This document shows, one piece after another, positions 9,140 to 17,727 of a DNA stretch of 64,000 bases. The stretch is from Paucimonas lemoignei. Its GTDB lineage: Bacteria > Pseudomonadota > Gammaproteobacteria > Burkholderiales > Burkholderiaceae_D. Under the pieces are notes generated by a model that saw only the letters and a list, made by a program, of their open reading frames with translations, had not been told where the DNA came from and ran no database searches. Within the stretch, counting starts at the first letter, position 1. Every line of letters begins with the position of its first letter. The stretch spans positions 1 to 64,000 of the forward strand of contig NZ_SLZQ01000014.1 of assembly GCF_004342585.1 (NCBI RefSeq), written 5' to 3'. The position numbers and the translations under genes were made by a program.

Positions 9140-9889
9140 TCACTTAACGTTCCCTTCGGTTACGTTAGCCTTCGCCGAAATGCGGACAAGTTTGCCGTCC
9201 ACTAGATGTAGCCCGCATTCTTTCGTGTCCGCATTTTCCCACCACCAGCGACCGGCGCGGATATCCTCGCCCGGCTGGATCGCACGGGTGCAAGGTTCGC
9301 AACCGATTGATGGATAACCCTTGTCGTGCAACGGGTTGTACGGCACGTCATTCTCGCGGATATAACGCCAAACATCATCCTCCGACCAGTCGGCCAGCGG
9401 ATTGAATTTCACCATGCCATGCGCGGCATCGTCTTCCTGCACATGCAGCTCGGCGCGCGTGGTTGATTGCGCGCGGCGCTGCCCGGTGACCCAGGCTTTC
9501 TTGCCGGCGAGCGCGCGGTTCAGCGGCTCGACCTTGCGGATGCGGCAGCATTCCTTGCGCATGTCGACGCTATCGTAGAAAGCGTTCAGACCATTGGCCT
9601 TGACGTAGGCATCCACGGCTTCAGTCTCAGGTTTGAACAGCTCGACGTCATACGCGTAGGTCTGCTTGATGCGCTCGACCATCTGCAAGGTTTCCTTGTG
9701 CAGGCGGCCGGTTTCCAGCGTAAAAATCCCGATCGGCAGGCCAGGACGCAGAATCATGTCGGTCAGTACCATGTCCTCTGCCGCCAGGCTGGAAGCCAGC
9801 ACGGCAGGGGTGAACTCGGTGGCGATGCGCCCGAGCGTAGCCCGGGTGTCGGCTACCAATCGTTCGAAATTGACCTGGTTATCGCTCAT
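9140..9889 (-). CDS. cysH: Assimilatory adenylylsulfate (APS) reductase
   Basis: This enzyme reduces activated sulfate to sulfite. It carries the extra cysteine pairs ECC (C114-C115) and CEPC (C197, C200) that bind a [4Fe-4S] cluster in APS-reducing enzymes and are absent from E. coli-type PAPS reductases. It also has the C-terminal catalytic ECGLH. The lack of any cysC (APS kinase) gene in the cluster agrees with APS being the substrate. I use the ATG at 9889; a GTG at 9901 overlapping the DUF934 stop would add four residues (MSDV). Neither has a strong ribosome site, so the exact start is open. Confidence 0.93.
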   Translation of the reverse strand: MSDNQVNFERLVADTRATLGRIATEFTPAVLASSLAAEDMVLTDMILRPGLPIGIFTLETGRLHKETLQMVERIKQTYAYDVELFKPETEAVDAYVKANGLNAFYDSVDMRKECCRIRKVEPLNRALAGKKAWVTGQRRAQSTTRAELHVQEDDAAHGMVKFNPLADWSEDDVWRYIRENDVPYNPLHDKGYPSIGCEPCTRAIQPGEDIRAGRWWWENADTKECGLHLVDGKLVRISAKANVTEGNVK

Positions 9890-9897
9890 GACATCGC

Positions 9898-10419
9898 TCA
9901 CGCCGTGACGCCGTTGCGCTGCACGCGGCGGAACAGCGGCGCCTTGAGGTCCACCGAATTCTGGTATGGCTCGGTGAAATCCTTCAAACTCTTCAGCGCA
10001 TCGTTGATATCCTTGTCTTCACGCACGGCAAAGGCATTGAAGCCGACGCGCTGCATGTAGAACAGCTGGTCGCGCAGGACATCGCCGATGGCGCGCAACT
10101 CGCCCGTGTATTTCAGGCGCATGCGCAGGTTGTAGGCGATCGAATAGCCACGGCCGTCGGCGAACTTCGGGAAATTCACGGCGATCACCGGCAGCTTCGC
10201 AGCGTCTTCCTTCAGCGCTTCGGCGCGCTCGTCGCTGTCGATCCAGACACCGACGTCATTACGCGAGGCCAGGGAATCGCGCTGTGCCTGCCAGACCTTC
10301 AGGGGCACCAGCACCTTGCCTGCGCCAACAGCTACGCTTTCCGGCGCCTGGCCTTCTTCCAGCTTCAGGACGTTCCAGTCATCCGCCACGATCTGGCGGT
10401 CCTTGATAATGTTACGCAT
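9898..10419 (-). CDS. DUF934 family protein, sulfite-reduction associated
   Basis: This 173-residue protein starts at the ATG at 10419 (MRNIIKDRQIVADDW), preceded by AAGGAG. A longer reading from 10539 lies inside cysI and is unlikely. DUF934 (COG3749) proteins are regularly encoded between cysI and cysH in proteobacteria and are annotated as probable oxidoreductases of sulfite reduction, but no reaction has been firmly established. The region VKVWQ...DVGVWIDSDE through VNFPKFADGRGYSIAYNLR is the conserved core. It overlaps the cysI end by 8 nt. An electron-transfer or stabilising role for CysI is an inference from context. Confidence 0.88.
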   Translation of the reverse strand: MRNIIKDRQIVADDWNVLKLEEGQAPESVAVGAGKVLVPLKVWQAQRDSLASRNDVGVWIDSDERAEALKEDAAKLPVIAVNFPKFADGRGYSIAYNLRMRLKYTGELRAIGDVLRDQLFYMQRVGFNAFAVREDKDINDALKSLKDFTEPYQNSVDLKAPLFRRVQRNGVTA

Positions 10420-12112
10420 ATGCGTCTTCTCCTTGCGGATGTTCGGTTTTGATCGGGGTCGCGTAGACATACTCCTTGAAAGGCGTAATGCCGAGACGTC
10501 GCACCGTATCAATGAATTTCTCGTCTTCGATGCGATCACGCACGTAGACCTGCAGGATGCGGTCGATCACTTCCGGCATCTGGCCGGCCGAGAACGACGG
10601 GCCGATGATCTTGCCGACGGCGATGTCCTTGCCTTGCGCGCCGCCCAGCGATACCTGGTACCACTCGCTGCCATCCTTGTCGACGCCGAGGATGCCGATA
10701 TTGCCGATGTGGTGATGACCGCAGGCGTTGATGCAACCGGAAATGTTCAGGTCGATTTCGCCGATGTCGTGCTGGAAGTCGATGTTGTCGAAACGCTCGG
10801 CAATCGCGACGGAAATCGGGATCGACTTGGCATTGGCCAGCGAGCAGAAGTCGCCGCCCGGGCAGCAGATCATGTCGGTCAACAGGCCGATGTTCGGCGT
10901 CGCCAGGCCCTTGGCCTTGATTTCCTTCCACAGCGCGACGAGATCTGCCTGGCGCACGTCGGCCAGCACGATGTTCTGCTCGTGGGTGGTGCGCAGTTCG
11001 CCGAAGCTGTAGCGGTCGGCGAGGTCGGCGACGAAATCCATCTGCTCGGCGGTGATGTCGCCCGGCGCCACGCCGGTTTTCTTCAGCGACAGGGTGACGA
11101 TGGCATAGCCCGATACCTTGTGCTGGCGGACATTGCGCATATGCCAGTTGGCGAAAGCCTTGTTGGTGGCCAGTTCCTGTTCGGTGGCGGCGTCGGTGGC
11201 CGGCAGCGTCAGGTAAGCCGGCGGCGCGAAGTAGGCAGCGATACGGTCGAATTCCGCTTGCGTCACGGTCGCGTCGCTGTCCTTCAAGTCGACCCACTGG
11301 GCTTCGACCTGACGGCCGAATTCCTCGGCGCCCAGGGCTTTCACCAGAATCTTGATGCGGGCCTTGTAGATATTGTCGCGGCGGCCGTATTCGTTGTAGA
11401 CGCGCAGGATCGCTTCGATATAGCTCAGCATGTGCTGCCACGGCAGGAATTCGCGGATCACGCTGCCGATGATCGGGGTACGGCCCAGGCCGCCGCCAAC
11501 CAATACCTGGAAGCCGAGTTCGCCCTGTTCGTTCTTGACGATCGTTAGGCCGATGTCATGCATGCCGACGGCGGCGCGGTCTTCGACGGCGCCATTGATG
11601 GCAATCTTGAACTTGCGCGGCAGGTAAGCGAATTCCGGATGGAAGGTGCTCCACTGGCGCAGGATTTCGCAGTACGGGCGCGGATCGATGATCTCGTCGT
11701 GGGCTACGCCAGCGAACTGGTCGGTGGTGATGTTGCGCACGCAGTTGCCGGAAGTCTGGATGGCGTGCATCTCGACCGAAGCAAGGTCGGCCAGGATATC
11801 GGGAGCGTCTTCCAGCCTGATCCAGTTGTACTGGATATTCTGGCGGGTGGAAATGTGGCCATAGCCGCGATCGTACTTGCGGGCGATATGGGCCAGCATG
11901 CGCATCTGCTTCGACGACAGATGGCCATAGGGGATCGCGATGCGGTGCATGTAGGCGTGCCGCTGCATGTACAGGCCGTTTTGCAGGCGCAGGATACGGA
12001 ATTCATCTTCCGTCAGCTCGCCGGAGAGGCGGCGGCGCACCTGGTCGCGGAATTGCGCGACGCGTTCCTGGATGATCTGGTGATCGTATTGGTCGTAGCG
12101 ATACATCTTCAA
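10412..12112 (-). CDS. cysI: Sulfite reductase hemoprotein (beta) subunit
   Basis: This 566-residue siroheme/[4Fe-4S] enzyme reduces sulfite to sulfide by six electrons. It has two ferredoxin-like halves; residues near TSGNCVRNIT contact substrate and siroheme. The cluster ligands are in CCPGGDFC and CINACGHH in the C-terminal half. It is slightly shorter than E. coli CysI. No flavoprotein cysJ is present here, so electrons probably come from another donor, possibly ferredoxin or through the DUF934 partner (inference). It lies 53 nt downstream of the TauE/SafE gene and heads the sulfate reduction genes. Confidence 0.95.
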   Translation of the reverse strand: MKMYRYDQYDHQIIQERVAQFRDQVRRRLSGELTEDEFRILRLQNGLYMQRHAYMHRIAIPYGHLSSKQMRMLAHIARKYDRGYGHISTRQNIQYNWIRLEDAPDILADLASVEMHAIQTSGNCVRNITTDQFAGVAHDEIIDPRPYCEILRQWSTFHPEFAYLPRKFKIAINGAVEDRAAVGMHDIGLTIVKNEQGELGFQVLVGGGLGRTPIIGSVIREFLPWQHMLSYIEAILRVYNEYGRRDNIYKARIKILVKALGAEEFGRQVEAQWVDLKDSDATVTQAEFDRIAAYFAPPAYLTLPATDAATEQELATNKAFANWHMRNVRQHKVSGYAIVTLSLKKTGVAPGDITAEQMDFVADLADRYSFGELRTTHEQNIVLADVRQADLVALWKEIKAKGLATPNIGLLTDMICCPGGDFCSLANAKSIPISVAIAERFDNIDFQHDIGEIDLNISGCINACGHHHIGNIGILGVDKDGSEWYQVSLGGAQGKDIAVGKIIGPSFSAGQMPEVIDRILQVYVRDRIEDEKFIDTVRRLGITPFKEYVYATPIKTEHPQGEDAYA

Positions 12113-12165
12113 TCCTCGTTATGCAGCTTAAGGTTAAGCACTTAATTAAGCGGCTAGTTTGTTAT

Positions 12166-12942
12166 CTAGGCATTCAGTAATTTCACGGCGACGGCTGTCA
12201 GCGTGGTCGCCAGCATGCCGCGTAATACCTTTTCAGGAATGGCGCGCGCTCCCATCGCTCCGAGCGTAATGCCGGGGACCGAGCCGATCAGCAGCATGGC
12301 CAGCAATTCCCAATTGATCGAGCCCAGCCACCAGTGGCCGAATGCGGCGATCGCAGTCAGGGGAACGGCATAGGCGATGTCCGTGCCGGCGATTTCAGCA
12401 GGCGACAGACGCGGATACATCATGACCAGCAGCGTGGCGCCAATCGCGCCGGCGCCAATCGAGGAAACGGTAACCAGGGTGCCAAGCACGGCGCCGGCCG
12501 CTATTGTAGCAATAGTCAGGTTTCTACCTTGTAACTGTTTTTCCGGGTGCTGTTTTAACCAGTTCAACATGCGGCCACGGAACAACAACGCCACGACAGT
12601 CAGCAATACCGAGCAGGCGATGGAATACCGGATTATATGATTGATCTCTTCATCGAGCGCGCCGAAACGCTTCAATGCCAGCGTGGCAACTACGGCAGCA
12701 GGCAATGCGCCAAGGCATAGTTTTTTGACAATATCCCAGTGCACGTTGCCACGCGAACGATGCGCCAGCGTGCCTGCTCCTTTGGTGATCGATGCAAAGG
12801 CCAAGTCCGTGCCGACAGCGACGCTAGGAGACACGCCGAACATCAGCGTCAGCAATGGCGTCATCAGCGAGCCGCCGCCGACCCCAGTCAGGCCGACCAG
12901 CACGCCAACCGCGAATCCAGACACTATATAAGAAAAATCCAT
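12166..12942 (-). CDS. TauE/SafE (TSUP) family membrane transporter
   Basis: This 258-residue protein has about eight hydrophobic segments. The family signature VGVLVGLTGVGGGSLMTPLL is at the N-terminus and is repeated in degenerate form after residue 140 (AGAVLGTLVTVSSIGAGAIG). The TSUP family exports or imports sulfite, sulfonates and related organosulfur ions. As first gene of the leftward sulfur run and divergent from cysB, it is probably a sulfite exporter or sulfate-related importer. The substrate cannot be read from the sequence. Confidence 0.88.
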   Translation of the reverse strand: MDFSYIVSGFAVGVLVGLTGVGGGSLMTPLLTLMFGVSPSVAVGTDLAFASITKGAGTLAHRSRGNVHWDIVKKLCLGALPAAVVATLALKRFGALDEEINHIIRYSIACSVLLTVVALLFRGRMLNWLKQHPEKQLQGRNLTIATIAAGAVLGTLVTVSSIGAGAIGATLLVMMYPRLSPAEIAGTDIAYAVPLTAIAAFGHWWLGSINWELLAMLLIGSVPGITLGAMGARAIPEKVLRGMLATTLTAVAVKLLNA

Positions 12943-13073
12943 AACACCTCGCCCAAAGTACGGTGAATGGTAATAAACTTAAGCAATATTCCAAACTACA
13001 TAGTATTTATTTGCTTATATGTGAATTTGGCATATACAAATGCATAAATGCACAGGCAGAAAGTGGGAGTCCC
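12943..13073. promoter_or_regulatory. Divergent control region between the sulfur operon and cysB
   Basis: These 131 bases are distinctly AT-rich and separate the starts of the TSUP gene and the CysB-type regulator. LysR-family regulators commonly bind such divergent regions and control both directions. I see A/T-rich half-site-like stretches but cannot define an operator reliably, since CysB sites are degenerate. The role is inferred from layout. Confidence 0.5.
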
Positions 13074-14015
13074 ATGAATCTTCACCAATTGCGGTTCGTA
13101 CGCGAAGCGGTTCGCCAGAATTTCAACCTCACCGAGGCTGCCAAGGCCCTGTATACCTCGCAACCAGGCGTGTCCAAGGCCATCATCGAGCTGGAAGAGG
13201 AGCTGGGCATCGATATTTTTTCCCGCCATGGCAAGCGCATTCGCGGTTTGACCGAACCCGGGCGGGCAGTGCTGAAGTCGGTCGAACTGATCATGCAGGA
13301 AATCGATGGCCTGAAGCAGATCGGCAAGGAGTTCGCCGCCCAGGACAGCGGCAGCTTCACCATTGCCACGACCCATACGCAGGCTCGCTATACCTTGCCG
13401 AAGGTGGTGCAAGCCTTTACACAGAAATATCCCAAGGTAAGGCTGTCTTTAATTCAGGGGAATCCGAAGCAGATTTCGGAAATGGTGCTGAAGGACCAGG
13501 CCGATATCGCCATCGCCACCGAAGCGATTGCCAACCATGAAGGTTTGGTTACCTTGCCATGCTACCAGTGGGAGCACATTGTCGTCGTTCCGCAGGATCA
13601 CCCGCTATTGAATTCCGATGAAATCACCCTGGAAGAACTCGCCGGCTATCCCATCATTACCTACGACAGCGCATTTACCGGGCGTAACAAGATCGATCAT
13701 GCCTTTGCCGTACGCAACCTGAAGCCCGATATCCTGCTGGAAGCCATCGATGCCGATGTCATCAAGACTTACGTGGAATTGAACATGGGCGTCGGCATCG
13801 TGGCAGGCATGGCATTCGACCCGGAACGTGACCGCAATTTGCGGGCGATCCCGGCCGGCCACTTGTTCGGCACGAATGTGTCGCGCGTGGCGATGAAGCA
13901 GGGCGCTTACCTGCGCGGTTATGTCTATACCTTCATCGAATTGCTGGCTCCCGTGCTCAACCGGAAAATGATCGAGCGGGCGATGAGCGGCGAAAAAGAA
14001 ACCTACGAACTCTAG
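13074..14015 (+). CDS. cysB: CysB-type LysR transcriptional regulator
   Basis: This 313-residue LysR-type activator begins MNLHQLRFVREAVRQNFNLT, with the winged helix-turn-helix across residues 1-60 (AAKALYTSQPGVSKAI) and a periplasmic-binding-like effector domain from about 90. The NFNLTEAAKALYTSQPGVSK helix is characteristic of CysB/Cbl regulators of sulfur assimilation. GGGAG lies just upstream of the ATG; a longer reading from 12963 runs into the promoter region. Divergence from the sulfur genes supports control by sulfur status, with O-acetylserine or APS-type effectors by family analogy. Confidence 0.92.
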   Translation: MNLHQLRFVREAVRQNFNLTEAAKALYTSQPGVSKAIIELEEELGIDIFSRHGKRIRGLTEPGRAVLKSVELIMQEIDGLKQIGKEFAAQDSGSFTIATTHTQARYTLPKVVQAFTQKYPKVRLSLIQGNPKQISEMVLKDQADIAIATEAIANHEGLVTLPCYQWEHIVVVPQDHPLLNSDEITLEELAGYPIITYDSAFTGRNKIDHAFAVRNLKPDILLEAIDADVIKTYVELNMGVGIVAGMAFDPERDRNLRAIPAGHLFGTNVSRVAMKQGAYLRGYVYTFIELLAPVLNRKMIERAMSGEKETYEL

Positions 14016-14030
14016 ACGGACAGCCAAATC

Positions 14031-14402
14031 GTGGCCAATGACGATAACTATGTGACGCGCGGCGAGCTGATCCGCATGCTGCAATCGTGGCAGGCGGGCG
14101 AGCTGACGACCCAGCAGCTCTGGGACTGGGCAAGTCATCGCTTTCAGGCTGGGCAGGCTGATTATGACGACTGGGATGGTGAAGATTCGGTAGCGCGCGA
14201 GGTCCTCACCATGCTCGACAGCCTGGATCTGCATTTGATGCTGGTTGAAGACGTCCCCTTGCATCTAGCGTTCCTGCAGTCGCCACTTGGCGCATTTTGG
14301 GAAAGTCAGTCGGACTGGCACGCTAAATTGGCGGAGCTCAACTATGCAGAGCGCCGCGTGTCATTGAAAGATGACCCGATTTACGCTCTTTATTGTGAAT
14401 GA
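14031..14402 (+). CDS. Hypothetical acidic protein downstream of cysB
   Basis: This is a 123-residue soluble, strongly acidic protein with GTG as the only sensible start (MANDDNYVTRGELIRML). It lies 15 nt after cysB on the same strand, so it is probably cotranscribed. The N-terminal half reads like helices (ELTTQQLWDWASHRF) followed by a DDWDGED acidic patch and a leucine-rich helix (VLTMLDSLDLHLML). I do not recognise the family. There is no signal peptide, membrane segment or cysteine cluster; one cysteine sits at the C-terminal end. Confidence 0.7.
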   Translation: MANDDNYVTRGELIRMLQSWQAGELTTQQLWDWASHRFQAGQADYDDWDGEDSVAREVLTMLDSLDLHLMLVEDVPLHLAFLQSPLGAFWESQSDWHAKLAELNYAERRVSLKDDPIYALYCE

Positions 14403-14577
14403 TTTGGTATCTTCCCCGTACTTCGTTCTGTTCAGAAAGCTTCAATTAATTCTTTATATCGTTATAAGAAATTAATTGGTAAATTTTTTGTTTGGCGATT
14501 CAACCGATTTGATAACTGGTGCGTTAGATGATTTAGCAGCAAGCAGTGCATCAGTAAATTGAATGGAAGGAAACGCT

Positions 14578-14769
14578 ATGACCAAATTGCCGCACGTAAC
14601 ATTTAAACGTTGGAAACAGGAACTGGAGACCTATTATCCCAAGATCTGCATCCACACCGATCGTTATGGTGCCGTAGCGCATGACATGAGCAAGCCTTTC
14701 CCGGAAAGGGTTGGGCAGTGGATCCGCGAAATCGGCGGATCGTTCGATAAGCCGAAGACTTGTAATTAA
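14578..14769 (+). CDS. Hypothetical small protein, 63 residues
   Basis: A good ribosome site (GGAAGGAAA) precedes the ATG at 14578, giving MTKLPHVTFKRWKQELETYY... The protein is basic and aromatic-rich with two cysteines (one is the penultimate residue). An AT-rich 175-nt region precedes it and a strong terminator follows 35 nt after the stop, so it looks like an independent short transcription unit. I do not recognise the family. The ribosome site and flanking signals make a real gene likely despite the size. Confidence 0.65.
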   Translation: MTKLPHVTFKRWKQELETYYPKICIHTDRYGAVAHDMSKPFPERVGQWIREIGGSFDKPKTCN

Positions 14770-14803
14770 TGTTGATTGGTTGGCCGCTTTATATCCGGCC
14801 ATG

Positions 14804-14844
14804 AAAAAAGGCGCTACCGGGTTCGGAAGCGCCTTTTTGTTTTT
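14804..14844. terminator. Bidirectional rho-independent terminator
   Basis: The arms AAAAAGGCGCT and AGCGCCTTTTT are separated by a 12-nt loop, with T-runs on the plus strand and the matching A-run giving T's on the minus strand. It lies between the small gene ending at 14769 and cheA ending at 14886, and can serve both. Confidence 0.9.
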
Positions 14845-14885
14845 GCCGGCTTGCTGTTGACTTGGCCAAAGATTGGAAGAACAGA

Positions 14886-16751
14886 TCAGGCAGCCAAACG
14901 TGCCGCCGCCCGGCAGCCATCCATCAGGAAGGAAAGATCGAGCACCAGCACCAGTTCGCCTTCGGCTGAACGCGCCGTGCCGGTAATGCCGGCGACGATC
15001 ATCGCCGTCAGCGGCTTGATCACCATTTCCGCCGTACCTTCGACTTTATCCACTGCCAGGATATAGGGCTGTGGCGCGGCGATCACGATGCCGATGCGTT
15101 CTTCCGACTGTTCATAACCCAAGGTCTGGCCGAGCGAGCGTACCGGCAGCGGCCGGCCCTGGTCGCGCATGACTGGCGCGCCGCCGACCGCCTCGAATTC
15201 TTCCGGAAGCTGGACGACACGCTCGACCACGCTCATCGGCATCGCCAGCGCCGCGCCGGAGGTGCGCACCAGCATGGTCGGCACGATCGACAGTTCAATC
15301 GGCAGGCGGATCGAGAAGCAGGTGCCCGCGCCGAGGGTGGATTCGATGGTGATGGTGCCGCGGTGTTTTTCCACGGCGGTTTTCACCACATCCATGCCGA
15401 CGCCACGCCCCGAGACGCTGGACGCCACTTCCTTGGTGGAGAAGCCGGGCAGGAAAATCAGTTGCAAGGCTTCTTCCTGAGTCTGGGCCATCGCATCGGA
15501 GATCAATCCCTTGGACAGCGCCTTGCTGCGGATGACTTGCGGGTCCATGCCCTTGCCGTCGTCGGCGACCTGGATCATGACGCTGTTGGCTTGCTGCCAG
15601 GCGCGCAGGAAAATCGTGGCCCTGGCTGGCTTGCCGGCGGCGACCCTGTCGGCGGCATTTTCAATGCCATGATCGAGAGAATTGCGAAGCATGTGCACCA
15701 GCGGATCATAGAGACTGTCCACCACCACGCGATCCACCTCGGTTTCCGCGCCTTCGATGGTCAGATCGACTTCCTTGCCGAGGTCACGCGCCAGTTCACG
15801 CACCATGCGCGGGAATTTCTGGAACAGGCGGCCGACCGGCTGCATGCGGGTCGACAGGGTGGCGCGCTGCAACTCGGTCGAGTAACGCGAGGCGCGGCCC
15901 AGGGTTTCGGCCAGGGTGCTCATCAGCGTCGCGGCAGCGCCATCGAACTTGAATTGCATGAGTTTTTCGAGCAGTACGCTGGCCTGGTTGGCAGCCTGCA
16001 CCGATTCACCCGCGACTTCCAGCAAGGCGTCAAGCTTGACGGCGTCGATGCGGATGCTCTCATCCTTTGCGGAGCCGGACGTCGCCTTGGCCTCTTTGTC
16101 GCCAGCCGGCTTGGCACGCCCGGCCGCGGCGGCTGGCGCATCGGTGGCGGCAGCCTTGGCGCCAGAGTTGGCATTATTCCCGCCGGTTGCCGTGCTAGCG
16201 GCCGGTCGCGGCGGCGCCAGCTCGGCGGGAACCACGGCGTAATACAGCGCTTCCCAATCCAGGCCGTCGGCTGTGCCGGCGGCGCCGATTGCCGGTTCGG
16301 CAGCCTGCGGCGCGGCGGCATCAAGCGCTACGGCAGCACTGGCGGCGCCCGCTGGCACGGCTTCTGTCTTGCCTTCAATCGCCTGGTTCAGCAAATCCTT
16401 GAGTTCGTCCGGCATTGCTGCCAATGCGGACGGATCGGTGCCATCGGAGAGTTCATTCAACTGGTCGGCAACGAAACCGCTGGCCTGCAGCGCCGCTTCG
16501 ATCGCCAGCGGCGTGACCGGCACCTTGCCGGTGCGCAGGCCGTCGAACAGGTTTTCCGTCAGGTGGCAGGCGGACACCATCGCCTGCAGGTTCATGAAAC
16601 CGGCGCCACCCTTGATGGTGTGGAAGGAGCGGAACAGCGCGTTGAGCGTGTTCGCATCATCCGGGTTCTTTTCCAGACTCAGCAGGTGTTCTTCGACGTT
16701 CGTCGCGAGGTCGAGCGCCTCGACGACGAATTCCTTGAGCATCTCGTCCAT
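14886..16751 (-). CDS. cheA: CheA-type chemotaxis histidine kinase
   Basis: This is a 621-residue CheA. An N-terminal HPt domain carries the phosphoacceptor H44 in RSFHTIKGGAGF. Residues about 140-225 form an Ala/Pro/Gly-rich linker with no recognisable CheY-binding P2 domain. The dimerisation helices start at SIRIDAVKLDALLEVAGES. The ATP-binding domain has the N-box MLRNSLDHGIE, DDGKGMD and GRGVGMDVV. The last ~140 residues are a CheW-like regulatory domain. It abuts cheZ (the stop of cheZ and the start of cheA share a base) and no cheW, cheY or receptor gene adjoins it. It may serve a non-flagellar or secondary pathway (inference). Confidence 0.9.
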   Translation of the reverse strand: MDEMLKEFVVEALDLATNVEEHLLSLEKNPDDANTLNALFRSFHTIKGGAGFMNLQAMVSACHLTENLFDGLRTGKVPVTPLAIEAALQASGFVADQLNELSDGTDPSALAAMPDELKDLLNQAIEGKTEAVPAGAASAAVALDAAAPQAAEPAIGAAGTADGLDWEALYYAVVPAELAPPRPAASTATGGNNANSGAKAAATDAPAAAAGRAKPAGDKEAKATSGSAKDESIRIDAVKLDALLEVAGESVQAANQASVLLEKLMQFKFDGAAATLMSTLAETLGRASRYSTELQRATLSTRMQPVGRLFQKFPRMVRELARDLGKEVDLTIEGAETEVDRVVVDSLYDPLVHMLRNSLDHGIENAADRVAAGKPARATIFLRAWQQANSVMIQVADDGKGMDPQVIRSKALSKGLISDAMAQTQEEALQLIFLPGFSTKEVASSVSGRGVGMDVVKTAVEKHRGTITIESTLGAGTCFSIRLPIELSIVPTMLVRTSGAALAMPMSVVERVVQLPEEFEAVGGAPVMRDQGRPLPVRSLGQTLGYEQSEERIGIVIAAPQPYILAVDKVEGTAEMVIKPLTAMIVAGITGTARSAEGELVLVLDLSFLMDGCRAAARLAA

Positions 16752-17491
16752 TAGAAGCCGAGACCTTCCAGCAGGCTATCGACATCGTCCTGCCCCAGCG
16801 CATTCTGGGACGGGCCCTGCATCAGCGATTCCGGGCTTTCCTTGAGCGTTTGCACCACTTCCGGCGGGGCGTTGTCCAGCAATAGCTGCGCCAGTTCGTT
16901 TTCCACCTTTTGCGTGATGCCGACGATTTTCTTGATCAGCTGGCCGGTAATGTCCTGGAAATCCTGCGCCATCATGATATCGAGCAGGCGCGCCTTTTCG
17001 GTTTCGGTCGCAGCAGCGACTTTTTGTGCAAACTCCTTCGAGTCTGTAGCCAGCAGGCGGAACTCCTCGACACTCATATTGCCTTCGAAGAGCTGGTTCC
17101 AGCGGCTGTCCATGTCCAGGGCGTTTTTCAATACAACTTCCTGCTCGGGAATGCCCTGGTCGATGGTGTTCAGCACGCGGTTGGCTGCCTGTTCGGTGAG
17201 CGAAGCGATATGTTCCAGGCGGCTCTGGGCATCGGTGATTTGGCTGGCGGCGTCGGAGAGCGTGCGGTCGTAACCGAGTTCGCGCAAGGAGTCGTGCAGC
17301 AGGCGCACGATGCCGCCCAGGCGCTCGTACATCGGCTTATCCTGCTTGTTCTGGCTATCGTAGGCGATGTCCGCGGCTACCTTGTCCTCGGCGGCCGGAG
17401 CAGGGGCTGCCTGTCCTGCCTGCGCCTCGGCGGCAGTCTGCGCGCGTTGCGCCGACACTTCTTCAAACAGTGCGTCAAGGTCGTCAGTCAT
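16751..17491 (-). CDS. cheZ: CheZ-type CheY-phosphate phosphatase
   Basis: CheZ speeds dephosphorylation of CheY-P. This 246-residue homologue has an extra Ala-rich N-terminal stretch (residues 15-40), then a long helical hairpin. The catalytic motif QDFQDITGQ has D180 and Q184, equivalent to the essential D143 and Q147 of E. coli CheZ. The C-terminal tail GQDDVDSLLEGLGF matches the CheY-binding helix. It is the first gene of a two-gene unit with cheA, with the start preceded by a non-coding region shared with the divergent cobalamin riboswitch. Confidence 0.9.
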   Translation of the reverse strand: MTDDLDALFEEVSAQRAQTAAEAQAGQAAPAPAAEDKVAADIAYDSQNKQDKPMYERLGGIVRLLHDSLRELGYDRTLSDAASQITDAQSRLEHIASLTEQAANRVLNTIDQGIPEQEVVLKNALDMDSRWNQLFEGNMSVEEFRLLATDSKEFAQKVAAATETEKARLLDIMMAQDFQDITGQLIKKIVGITQKVENELAQLLLDNAPPEVVQTLKESPESLMQGPSQNALGQDDVDSLLEGLGF

Positions 17492-17727
17492 AGCCAGTAC
17501 ATCTCCAGTGAATGGGCATGCCGTCGGTGCCAGCGATAATCGATCACGTCCTGGACTTTACGTAAAGGAACAGGACAACACAGCAAGACGGCGGATATTA
17601 TTGATTGTTAGCAATAATACCGAAGAATTTCCCACGATGGGCAACGGATTCGCGAATCCGTCGCAAATGTGCAAGCGGCAGCCTCATTCTTGCTGATTTG
17701 ACTAGCCTGCGTCGGGCGTCGTACACT
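17492..17727. other. Intergenic region between cheZ and the cobalamin riboswitch
   Basis: No gene is seen in these bases. They must hold the divergent promoters of cheZ-cheA and of the btu operon. An inverted repeat TATTATTG (17596-17603) and CAATAATA (17612-17619) with an 8-nt spacer stands out as an AT island in GC-rich surroundings and could be an operator. Confidence 0.4.
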
